Source of the DNA: Syncephalis fuscata
Taxonomy: Eukaryota > Zoopagomycota > Zoopagomycetes > Zoopagales > Piptocephalidaceae
DNA length: 64,000 nt
Direction of reading: 5' to 3'
Assembly (NCBI GenBank): GCA_025786725.1
Contig: JAHLTZ010000008.1
Span: 620,001 to 684,000 of the forward strand
In this document: one piece after another, positions 36,600 through 46,704 of the stretch
Layout of the letters: each line of letters opens with the position of its first letter
Numbering within the stretch: the first letter of the stretch is position 1
Notes under the pieces: generated by a model
What the model was told of the DNA's origin: nothing
The model's input: the letters and a program-made list of their open reading frames with translations, nothing else
Database searches by the model: none
Translations under genes and position numbers: made by a program

Positions 36600-37160
36600 A
36601 ATTGATATTAAAACATTTACGTTATTATTTCTATTTATTTTCCTCTTTTAATTACATGGTCAATATTACATCATTTTATCACTATTGTTATAATAATGCC
36701 ATTATTTTATTGAATTAAAAGCAGATTAAGCTTTGCAATAAAAAATAATAGCACTTATCAATTTATTATAATTGTTGGTGTGTATTAGATAATTAAACAT
36801 GTACGTAATGCTTTTATTTGTATATCTTTTAATTTCATATTTGAGAATGTAGCAACATCATTTGTAATAGATTAGTAATGGATTTAATATTATTATTACC
36901 AGAATTATACGAACAACCATTAAAATGTTCAATATTGTACTAGGTAATCTTTACTAGGCCAGTTTTTTGCTTTTTGGCAGTCAAAACAAATTGGCATTTA
37001 TTTCTGGAACGGTATTCATGAGGACAAATAAGCTGTAATCTTGTTGAATCACTATTCTTACTCTTAAAATTGCAATTGTTAACAAGTTTAAACTCGTCAA
37101 CAGCAATCCTCAGTTTGCAATACTGTTAAATATATCTTTTTAAGTATTTTGGTAGACATT
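36600..37160 (-). mobile_element. Relic of MULE-like transposase N-terminal zinc-finger region, copy 2
   Basis: The minus strand is clearly homologous to 25690-26270 over more than 400 bp, both in the finger-coding part (LQLICPHEYRSRNKC ... HFNGC) and in the non-coding DNA after it. This copy keeps both finger cysteines but has several stops and frame changes. A further fragment similar to the tail part lies at about 37255-37340. Together these indicate an old element family in this AT-rich block. Confidence 0.5.
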
Positions 37161-37488
37161 TGGTAAACTTTTAAACGGTGTATTTCAATAAATAAAGCTA
37201 AAAACAGCTTATTGTTACTTATTAAATAAATTTAATAAAATTGAAAACAATGCATTTTTCTATTTTTCCTTAATTTTATGGTCAAGTGCCATATGATCGA
37301 TAATATTGTCGTTATTGTTAGCCATTCCATTAAACACTATGACTATTCATTATCTAACTAACAAGTCTCTTATAAATACTAAACATTACCTTATTCAATA
37401 AAAAACAATAATTCTCAATAACTTCTCTAACTTTAACATCAAATGTTTTACCAATTGAATCTGTCTTTAAATACACTTTTATTTGTAT

Positions 37489-39498
37489 TTGCCAAACAAC
37501 TCAGCAACAGCGTTGAAAGCTAGACTTAACTCGTCCATATCCCTAAATGCGATATCCCAATTTTGATGTACAATCTCTATGCTATCATTATCATTCTCGT
37601 CGTAATGTATCGTACCTTCATATCCTTCGTGATCAATAGCCACGACCACTGGGACCACTTGTCATAATTGCTTCCAAAGTAGCCTAGCTGTCACTGGAGC
37701 TGGGACATAGATTAATTACATACACCGCAGCACAGCCGTAATTTGGGCGTATTTTTCGGCACGACGACATTGCTCATCAAATACCGCTTCGGTCGCATCA
37801 ATTATCAATTTAAGCCGTATTTAGGTCTGTTGCGGCCATTATGTACGAGAATGTCTAGTCTTCCATTGTCTTGGCCGCGATTCTTGGCTTCCAGGAAGGC
37901 TCTGTAGCCTAATCCTGAGTACGCTCTTGGGAGCAGACTGTTAAGGATAATGCCAAACTCGGCTTGAAACGCATAGTCTGACGGAAATCCGCCACGTTCA
38001 AGGATTGCCTAGCCCAAAGGCGCTGAATAGACAGTTCTGTATAAATAGCATTGACCAAACAAATGTCAATATCAATCCATTGTCAATGAGCTTATACTAT
38101 ATATACAACACTCACCTTAATTATATGTTTAACAACCACCGAGGGTCAAGTTCATCCACGTTCGGTGGCCCTTCAGATAGCTCGATTTCCCGTATAGTCA
38201 TTGTTTCCAGCATCAAACTGCGAAGAATAGACGCACTGCACTTGGCTTGTTTGGTTGATCACAATGTTACTATCAAAGATTACGAGGTATACCTCGAAAT
38301 CTTCCACGGGGCTACCAGTAATCTCCAGAAACTTATTCGGATGCTCGGCGAACCACCGCAACAGTGCGTAGCAAAATGTGGATTTGCTACTCTGACGATG
38401 ACCATCGTAGAGAATAAACCTGCGCTTGAGGAGGTTCTCTCCAAAGTCCTGGACTTGTCTGGGCTCAATATAGAAGTTACTATCCGGGAATACTTCATTA
38501 GCGTGACCAAAGTGACGCGGCCCTGTAAAAACCAGCGAGTGATTGGTTAGACAAATTCGCATCCAGTACAGACCACGTTGCTAACAATAACAGCCAAATA
38601 ACTTACTGTTTAAAATAAGAAAATTGTACACATGTTCATATTCTTGTCTTAGGCGAAGTACTGATCTCTCGTCATAGAAAGCACCCATTCGTTTGAGTAA
38701 AAGACTGCCTGTAGAAAAAATAGGATAAAGTGTGAGAAGAGCTGATAACATTCATAACTAGTAACCTGGCAATATCGCGCCTGCACTACTTACTGGAAGG
38801 AGGTGGCGCTACAACAATCATGGCGTCCTCTTCCTATCGCCCTTCCCGGTCTCAATAAGCTCTGAAAGTGGAGTATCTTCTTCAATAGGCTCTCTCTGGT
38901 TGGTAGCATCTTCGTCGTTGTTGTAGACTTTTAGGTCGGACGAGGCTATGCCATCAAGCTTGTTTCTGAAAGCAACATCGGTGATAAGTGTTTTGCGGAG
39001 GTTGGCAATATCATTGCTTTGATTGGGATTTGTGATTTTATCAATGTCCAGCTCCGCAAAGCGTGAACTGTTTGGTGCAGCTTGAAGAGCTTGACCCAGA
39101 CTTTGATCACTGTATTCGCTAGAGCGGCTGGAGCAGCTGTGACGACTGGAGCGGCTAATCCCCACAGGTGGGGCCGGTGAAACAAAACGAATGAGTAAAC
39201 GAGTGAGGCACGTGTACGCAAACGAGAAAAGACGAGGAAGGTGAGAAAAGAGAGAATGACAAGAGCCACTTAGGCTCATGATGCGCCAGCCTGACAGCAA
39301 TGACAAGTAGAGAGGCATGTGAGACACGAGGCGGCTCATAGTTCCCTCTTTGATGCCTTGCAGATGTCACAATAGGTGCAGAGCAGATAGAAATTGTATG
39401 GGGAGGAGAGAATATGTGTCTATTGCTGTCGGACTGAGCTTACCTTGGCTGGTACATAGCACTGTTCCAAGAAGTTGTTTAATCTCTTTAAAAGACAT
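37489..39498 (-). pseudogene. Crinkler (CRN)-like protein gene with P-loop NTPase and REase-type nuclease domains, frame broken
   Basis: On the minus strand from Met at 39498 (MSFKEIKQLLGTVLC) a spliced gene can be followed to a TAA at 37489. The N-terminal part has the CRN header around LDIDKITNPNQSNDIANL and DLKVYNNDEDATN. The middle has LRLRQEYEHVYNF and a P-loop-like YDGHRQSSKST, in which the Gly before Lys is Ser. The C-terminal part has ERGGFPSDYAFQAEFGIIL and GRLDILVHNGR, a PD-(D/E)XK-type core. At least three one-base breaks and some doubtful introns (about 39452-39345, 38118-38010) interrupt it. CRN proteins are NTPase-nuclease effectors or conflict proteins of oomycetes and early fungi. 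Since other genes here show the same one-base losses, the gene may be intact in the organism. Confidence 0.6.
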
Positions 39499-39985
39499 TG
39501 TACAGAATTGATAGAAAGATGCCAACGGTACCAAACATACTAGAGGAATTGAAGAGGCTAACGGGAGTGAGGATGAGGTGAGGTGATAGAAGCTGATAGC
39601 GTGTAAAAGTGGATGAGACGAGAAACAAAAAGAGAAAGAGCCGCGCGTGACGAAACGCGACTTGGCAAAGGAAAAAAAGTTTATGGCAGATCTCTATCAA
39701 TCCTGCTACTGGTTGGTTTATCACAATGCGCAATCACTATATTTAGGATTACGTCATTTTACTAATAGGTAGCGATTATGTTATTGAGCTATTAGATTTT
39801 AAAAAGTAGAGAATGGTGATTTACTGGACGTCATCTCCCTTATAGTCTCAATTGTCCCATGTCCTTGCTACAGTAATTACTATTTCACTTTAATCTGTCA
39901 ACTCGTCCAGTTAATAAACAAACGGGCCCAACGCCTTTTATTATTTTCTTTTTTATTTACACATTTTACTTCCTTTTTCTTGATC
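39499..39985. other. Promoter side of the CRN-like gene
   Basis: No coding frame recognised apart from low-complexity minus-strand readings. Leads into repeat copy C. Confidence 0.4.
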
Positions 39986-40275
39986 TTACATCACAAAGAT
40001 GTCCAAAATGCAATAGTAGAATATTAGAAAATAGAAGAGACCATTAAGATGCAATAACAACAAATGCAAAATGACATGGAATTACAATTATATGGCTTCT
40101 ATTAATACTCGATCAGTTTTTCTACACATGGCCAGCAACAACAATGATCGGCCTTGTGAATTGCAAAGTAGTCAAATAAAAACATTATAACTATGTTTTT
40201 GTACAATAACAGTGCGACTTGAATTGGAACGAATTTTGCTTTGAGGACCCCAAATGGTAGAAGTCAAAGTAAAAT
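39986..40275 (+). repeat. Dispersed repeat family R1, copy C
   Basis: Same orientation as copy A. Shares CTTACATCACAAAGATGTCC, the AATATTAGAAAATAGAAGAG block, AACAATGATCGGCCTT and the AACGAA.TTTGCT end, but lacks about 50 bp of copy A in the middle and has diverged in the AT-rich part. Confidence 0.72.
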
Positions 40276-40593
40276 CAACCAAACGGCTATACACTTGGTT
40301 AATAAAAAGCATTGATAATACACAACATTAGTAACTGTTGTAGACAATTATTTTATTTTGTTGAAATCAGAACCTTGCAATAAAATTTATCTAAAGCAAA
40401 ATCTGAGTCTATAATTGTTAGCATAATGAATCCAGGACCGATTCAAGCTATTTTACGTCATCATGAAACATGACTATAATTGTCTCAGTCAGCAGAATGT
40501 TTCACGTCTCAGCGAGGTTTGCATATATAGTTTGTTATCGTGTACGAGCCAGTTACAGTCGTCACGATTATTATTCCTTTATCATTGTTCAAA
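40276..40593. other. Promoter and leader of the small RNA-binding-like gene
   Basis: No gene seen. The ORF at 40463-40669 overlaps the next start codon in another frame and is not supported. Confidence 0.4.
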
Positions 40594-41106
40594 ATGCAGT
40601 TTGATCCACATCGTTCAAATTCAACTGACCATCACTTATCGCGGCAAGTACTTTTGTTCATCTCACTAGCGTAATTGTTTTATTTGTAATAACACCTGAC
40701 TGCTTAGCAACGGTGGTGATATTCGTGGTATCCCAAAGAAAGATGGTGCCGGCAAGCATAACTGGGGCAGCTTAGAAAATACCACGGAACGAATGGAAGG
40801 TATTAGCGCATCGGCCGCGCAACGCGTTGCCTCCAATACTGGCCCTCCATTGACTGGATCGTCTTTGTCGAGCACAACGAAAGAAGCGAGCCATAGCACG
40901 GCTAGAACTGGTGGCAATGCTAAGCAAAAAGAGATGGATACACGCCCTGGAACAAATAGAGATACAAAGATTCAGGTAAGTGTGCGTGCGTGTGTATGAC
41001 TACAGGGATGGTGTATCATTGATGCTAATAATTTAATGCATTTGGCATCGCGTAGATATTGGACGAAGAGGCATTTGAACAATTACGCCAAGCTATGAAA
41101 TCGTAA
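40594..41106 (+). CDS. Small HABP4/STF2-like protein with a GC-AG intron
   Basis: Three exons (40594-40643, 40708-40975, 41056-41106) give 122 residues. The diagnostic stretch is NGGDIRGIPKKDGAGKHNWGS, the (K)KxGAGKxNWG motif of the hyaluronan/mRNA-binding family and of yeast Stf2/Tma10, small disordered proteins linked to ribosomes or stress. The rest is polar and disordered, ending in a short helix (EEAFEQLRQAM). The first intron only keeps the frame if it starts with GC: donor GCAAGT at 40644, acceptor TTAG at 40707. GCAAGT is the known consensus of GC-AG introns. The second intron is an ordinary GTAAGT one. Confidence 0.78.
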
Positions 41107-42030
41107 TAAATTGTTCAATATCTTTGACTGATATTGCTAGCGATCATCCAAGGATACTTGCTTCTTTTGATGATAAATAAAAATTAACTACAATTGCAAT
41201 ATCTCAGTATTTCCAAAAAAGCTACTTTTATCAACTAAAGAACTATTATATGATAATAATAACAACAGTGAGTGAAATGGTATTGTAATCATAAATGGCA
41301 TGCCAATAAATACTGGTACATTAATCATACTAAATAAAGTTTATTGCCATAAATTGTATATTGATCGAGGATGTAATTTATATTATTGTCTATTGTAGAA
41401 TATTATAAAGCGCCTTTATAACTACTTGAATATAAGGGCAAAATATAGATACAATAGTAATGAGATTGACGATAATACTGGCTATGGTGCAGTGTAAGCA
41501 TTAGTGCTTATAGCACAGTAATAAACAGCTAATTATAAAACTTGAATATTACTGCATTCTGTTGAGCAATGATATGCTTATTATCAAATATTAGAATTGT
41601 AATGTTGCAGCTGTGCATTTCAATTGAACTAAGTAGGAAAGAATAGAATAATTATGATTGCCAAACATGGTAATGACATGCGCAGTCGTGTACTATAGCA
41701 CTATGAGTAGAAAAGAGTAACAATCATGTTACTCCTTTCCTTTCTACTTGCGCTCACTATTGTCCATATTGTTTATCATTTAGCACTTTTAACACAAATA
41801 TATATAGCCAGCCATGCGCTTAAGCGCTTATGATGAAAGTTTTGACAAAACCAAGACATTTTACTGTATTTATGTCGCTTTATTGAGAGGCAAGAATTAG
41901 CACTCTTTGCCGCCAGTTGTCGATTTATTTACCAGGTTATAATTAATCGACCTGATTATTGGGAAAAACAGTATAGAAAAACATTTTGTTTTAGAAATAA
42001 GCGAAAGCAAGAATGGCTTACATGGTATAA
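41107..42030. other. AT-rich spacer
   Basis: Nothing coding seen. Contains a hairpin-like inverted repeat at 41706-41748 (see findings). Confidence 0.45.
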
Positions 42031-43950
42031 TTGGAAATTAATGCCACAATAGAAGCAAAAGAGTCTGCATCTAATCTAAACAAGAAAAAACAAAAACGTT
42101 CCTTGTCATCTATCATTACAACTGTTGATGGCGATGATGATAAACATACACTCTCTATTAACGACTTATCATGTATCAATAGTTTTGATACTGTTAATTG
42201 GTTCTACACATATTATCGGCGCAGACATACTGATTTAAACTTATGGCGGGTTGGTTTAGAAAGCAAACAAGTTAATTGCTAGTTCGCAAACACACTCATC
42301 TGGAGCTAGTTGATATAAACCCTTGGTATGGATTGGTATTTGACAGGCAGTAGTCCAAGATTTGGTTAATTCAACTGATGTCATTAGCAAAGAATTTGGA
42401 CACAGCATGGAATTGGACTGGAAAAAATTGACCATCTTGTCACCATTTTTATTTAAACGAGATTTTCAAATCAAATCTGTTTATGAAACACAGAAATTCG
42501 TTGTAGCTGATATTTCATCAGTACATACGATAATATATGGAGTGTTGATATCGGGGGTAAAATAGGTAACTACCAAGTATTAATACTAATAATTATATAG
42601 ATTATTTATTAATACTATTAACAATAAATAGTTTAACTAAAGTGGAAGCGCTGTACATACCAAATGGCATTCTAGATTATACTGATTTAAATGAAAAATC
42701 TGCTGTTTCTTTAATTACTGCATCTTTAGAGATGCAAGAAACTCACATGCGAGATGTCACTGTAGTATGACCTATTACCAGCAATGCTTTCTAATATCAT
42801 TGCCTTGAAGGCAGAGAGAAACACTAGCCACGCTTTTATCCGCCAAAATTAACGAATACGCATGATAATTGGCTGCTTTTACGAACGAAATATAGAAAAG
42901 TTTCAGAACAGCAATTTGATTTAGTTGATTTAAATAAAACCCAACTTATAGATGGTACAATATCGCTTCAAAGAAATTCTTGCGCTTGCATTCAATTGAC
43001 TTTCCGCGACTTATGCCAATTTTTAACATGAACAATAGTGCGTGACTCTGCAGAAACTAAATATGGTTTTATGTCTACTACTACTACTGAAAACTCGCAA
43101 CCAGTCGGTAATAGCAGTCGATCAATGCACATTCAATAAGAGTTATCCGGTTTTGACAGGCACCAGTATTACTTTAGAAGGATACTATTAGGCCAAATCA
43201 CTATTCCATATTGCCCAAACGGTATAATCGAAGTCAAGACATATATCGAAAAAATGTGCTTAATCACCGCATTTCATTCATTCAATGAAAAAAATGACTC
43301 CGATGAAGGGGAAATCATATTAATAAAAAAACAGCAATATCGACGAGGAAAACGACAATAATGATGAAGAAGTGACACTCTTCATGAACCATCTAATGTT
43401 TTACTAGTGATATTTGCAATAGGAAAGTATTTGACAAATAACTCAGCACAATCGTTATTTGATGCCAGCGATTACGGCCAATTAAAGCCAATTGATAGCT
43501 CTAAGCAAGGACGTATATTATGGAGTCGATCCATATACAGTATTTGTATTACAAAGTTATATAGCAAGAAGCTGATTGTTGCCGAAATGATAAAACATTT
43601 GATGCGTTAGATGCGTTAGATGCAAATTTATTGCGTTCAATTGCATGTCCATTTCACTTTAAGCTAACTCCGTTTCTTGGACCTTTATGTGTAACGCTCA
43701 ATGATAAAAACGGTGGAAGCTGATTTGTTGATATGAAGACTGGCTGCACCTGCAAACCACCAAGTTGCCTTACTAATGAATAGTTTGAAGAAGGTACTAA
43801 ATATAAGCCATTAGGCGCTATTGAAACGAAGCCACCAGTCTCAAGTAGACATGCGATTTTTGAAAGTTCTGGCTATCTATTATCAAGTACTGTTATTGGT
43901 CGAATAGATGCAAACAGCAACGGTTTATATCAAGCATATTTTTTATGAAT
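42031..43950 (+). pseudogene. Decayed protein gene of unknown family
   Basis: Coding-like stretches occur in changing frames: 42031-42282 (MEINATIEAKESASNLNKKK), 42362-42565, about 42640-42770 (VEALYIPNGILDYTDLNEKS), 42860-43020, 43407-43610 and up to a LYQAYFL end near 43947. They are interrupted by many stops and shifts, more than the one-base losses in the sound genes of this window, so true decay is likely. I recognise no domain. A host-gene duplicate or a mobile-element protein are both possible. Confidence 0.45.
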
Positions 43951-44095
43951 AAAATGCCTTGTTTACAGGTATTTAAAATATTAAACAATTTATTAATAGT
44001 TTAATATAATTTGACGTTAAATGACTATATTTAATAACATTTAATTTATTGAACATGATGGGTGGTGAATGACATCAAAGTCCAAAATACTCATC
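43951..44095 (+). repeat. Dispersed inverted-repeat element family R2, copy 1
   Basis: Begins AATAAAATGCCTTGTTTAC and ends TTGAACATGATGGGTGGTGA. It matches both arms of the element at 50618-50820 and segments at 58205-58320 and 58500-58590. The characteristic core is CAAATGAC...TTTAAT...TATTGAACATGATG. Likely a MITE-like element. Confidence 0.6.
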
Positions 44096-44530
44096 ATCAT
44101 AGATTTATTATTTAGTATACATATATTCAGTATACATATATCCTCTATTCACCTATGCCATTTCTATACTTTCCATACTACTAATTATCATTTTATGGCC
44201 TACTGCCCATACGCTATTAATAAAAGCTATTTTTATTTCTAACTATATTTGCTATAATTTAATTTAACTAATTCATGCTCAATCAATTGTATATCCTATA
44301 ACTTTATAATCACTCTTCGTGTATTTCCTTTGTATCTTTATTTAAATTTATGCCATTTTAATAGCTTACAGCTACATCAAAGTCAATAAAAAGCAAACTT
44401 TATTTATTAGCTCTTTATTTTCAAATGGTATCAACTACGTCTAACTGAATAATGTGACGTGTTCAGATGTTTACAAAACTATGTTGATAAACAAGCCGGC
44501 TTTTCCATTTTCACACTTTGTATTAACATC
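44096..44530. other. Spacer upstream of IPK1
   Basis: AT-rich, with a tandem pair of agtatacatatat near 44113-44144. No gene. Confidence 0.4.
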
Positions 44531-46312
44531 ATGACAGAACATTCGCTTTCGCAAATTAGTGAATATATGCTTTCGCTGTCAAAGCTGTGTGCGTCAGACT
44601 GGAAGTATCGTGCGGAAGGAAATGCCAACATATGTTTTGCGTATAGCGGACACGATCACCAACTGGCAAGTAGATACACTTAAGCAATGCCCACAATTTA
44701 GCTTATACCTACTGAACAGCGCGGTACACTTCTTCGTCTGCGAAAGCGTGATGTATCCAAAGAAACAGCTTTCCAATTAGCATCTAACGAGCAATCTGAA
44801 TATGACCCACTGCTAGAGCTATTTTACCGTCAAACGGTTATTGCGCCTTTGTTAGGAACTGAATATGTCGGCGATATGGTAATATTGTAACTACTTTGAC
44901 CGATATGCATACTGATTGGTGTATACTGCTAATCTAATAGCGTCTTGTATCAGTGCACACAGAATTTCTAAACGAGCTAGCTCAAATATGCAATCATTTA
45001 CGCCCTCAATCGCGACATGGCAAGGAAATAGACACTAGCCAGCCATACGGCCTACTTACACTTGATCACGCAACGTTTATCTCTATGGATACACCGACCA
45101 TAACATTTGAACTAAAGGTAAATGAGATAACAACATACATACATCGCATACTTATCCAACTTAGCCAAAATGGGGATTTCTACCGAAAGAAACATCAGAA
45201 TACGCACAGGAAATACATCCAGAAAAGTTTCGAGCTTGTAGATTCTGTATGCATCAACACTTGAAAGCAGAGAAGCATTTGATGGCACAGAGTAAACAAG
45301 CTAATACTAGCGTATCTGATTGGCTACCAAGTCACTACTGTCCGCTTGATTTGTTTTCAAGTGATCGTCAACGAGTGCAGACTGCACTAAATGCGCTTAT
45401 AGCATGTCCACAGAACAATCTACGTGTTTGGAAAACAGTGTTAGAAACTGATAATCAGAGTCCAGTAAGTTGAAAGCATAAGTCTATAGTCAGTCTAATA
45501 AGTTGTGTTAGGACAAGATATTGGTTGTAGGCAATACAGGCATTGGCCAGAAAGACAAACAGCAACAACATAGCAATGCAAGTAATCATCAGGATGAATT
45601 GGACCGGTTAGTTATAACAACGTATTTGCTGGCATGTAATAACCATTATTGGCATGTAGTTTATTAGAAACTGTTGTTGATATTCTGCTACATGATAATC
45701 ATTATCTCGTCTAGCACAGCATCAACAACAGCTCGACAATCCAGGAATTGAAGTGATAATGCGATATTATCATGAATTATTGGAACTAAAACAAAAGCAA
45801 GCAGTAACTAATGAAACAGCAACTCGATTAAGCTGTATACCTTCTACACACAACGAAACTATAAGTATTTGGCAAAATGCATTATGTAGCTACCAACAAC
45901 AGGCAGCATCGATGATTTCTAATAATAGCCATGATGAAGAATTGCAATGCTTATTACAGCTGCATAAATATTTATTCAGTGCTACTCTTAAAGATTGTAC
46001 TATTTTATTAACCATTGGCTCTACTAGTTCGTGTACACAAGTGAGGTAAATTACCATTTTGGATGCAAATCTACTATTAATTAACTATTACTACAAAGCG
46101 ATCATATATTTACCGAACATATACGCTCCTTCCCACCAACTACATCCGAGACGTCAATGGCAACGCAACCTAACGAATCTGGCTACCATTACAAACTAAG
46201 CATTATTGATTTGGACATTAAACCATTGACACGTATTACCGACTATCACAAGTTGGATAGGGACATTTTGGACGCGTATCTACGCAGTAATGTGCGTCGA
46301 AATTGTCGCTAA
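44531..46312 (+). CDS. IPK1: Inositol-pentakisphosphate 2-kinase, one frame break
   Basis: Makes InsP6 (phytate) by phosphorylating the 2-position of InsP5; needed for mRNA export in yeast. The N-terminus WKYRAEGNANICFAYSG and the next exon GTLLRLRKRDV match the IPK1 ATP-binding start. FELKPKWGFLPKE is the conserved EIKPK-type motif across an intron (45118-45164), followed by FRACRFCMHQHLK. The C-terminus SIIDLDIKPLTRITDY also fits. Exons: 44531-44665, 44720-44878, 44941-45117, 45165-45464, 45512-45606, 45660 on, and 46099-46312. The first intron, 44666-44719, needs a GC donor (GCAAGT). Near 45704-45708 one base is missing: the frame before ends HNHYL-like and the frame after resumes RLAQHQQQLDNPGIEV. 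Probably intact in the organism. Confidence 0.87.
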
Positions 46313-46704
46313 TTACTCGTGTAATATTATAATCAATGTGAAAATAAAAAAGCTAATCTTATCTAGTTAATAAAATCTGACTATCTATAATAGTAACACT
46401 TTAAACTAATCAACATCGTTATCTGACAACTAGTAATAAATAAAATTAAAACAACACTATTTTATGCTAATTGAGAAAGAAAGGCAACACACACGCTTAT
46501 GCAAAATGTAGTATGCAACCTCGACACATAAACATATACGTATACGAAACAACATAATCTCAAATATAAACCAACAATAGCAAGAACAAACGTCGTCTTG
46601 CCACACTACTACAATTACCCGATTAGCAAAATAAAATGAAAAGACTGCAGCGTAACCAAAAAAGTCTCTCTTTCTATTCTTTCGTATTTTATATACCGTG
46701 GTAC
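46313..46704. other. Spacer between convergent genes IPK1 and NoxR
   Basis: 3' flanks of both genes; no coding potential accepted. Confidence 0.5.

Noticed and set aside
38005-38550. 181-residue plus-strand ORF opposite the CRN-like gene
   Set aside because: The minus strand carries the recognisable P-loop and CRN motifs in the same DNA; the plus-strand frame is its shadow.
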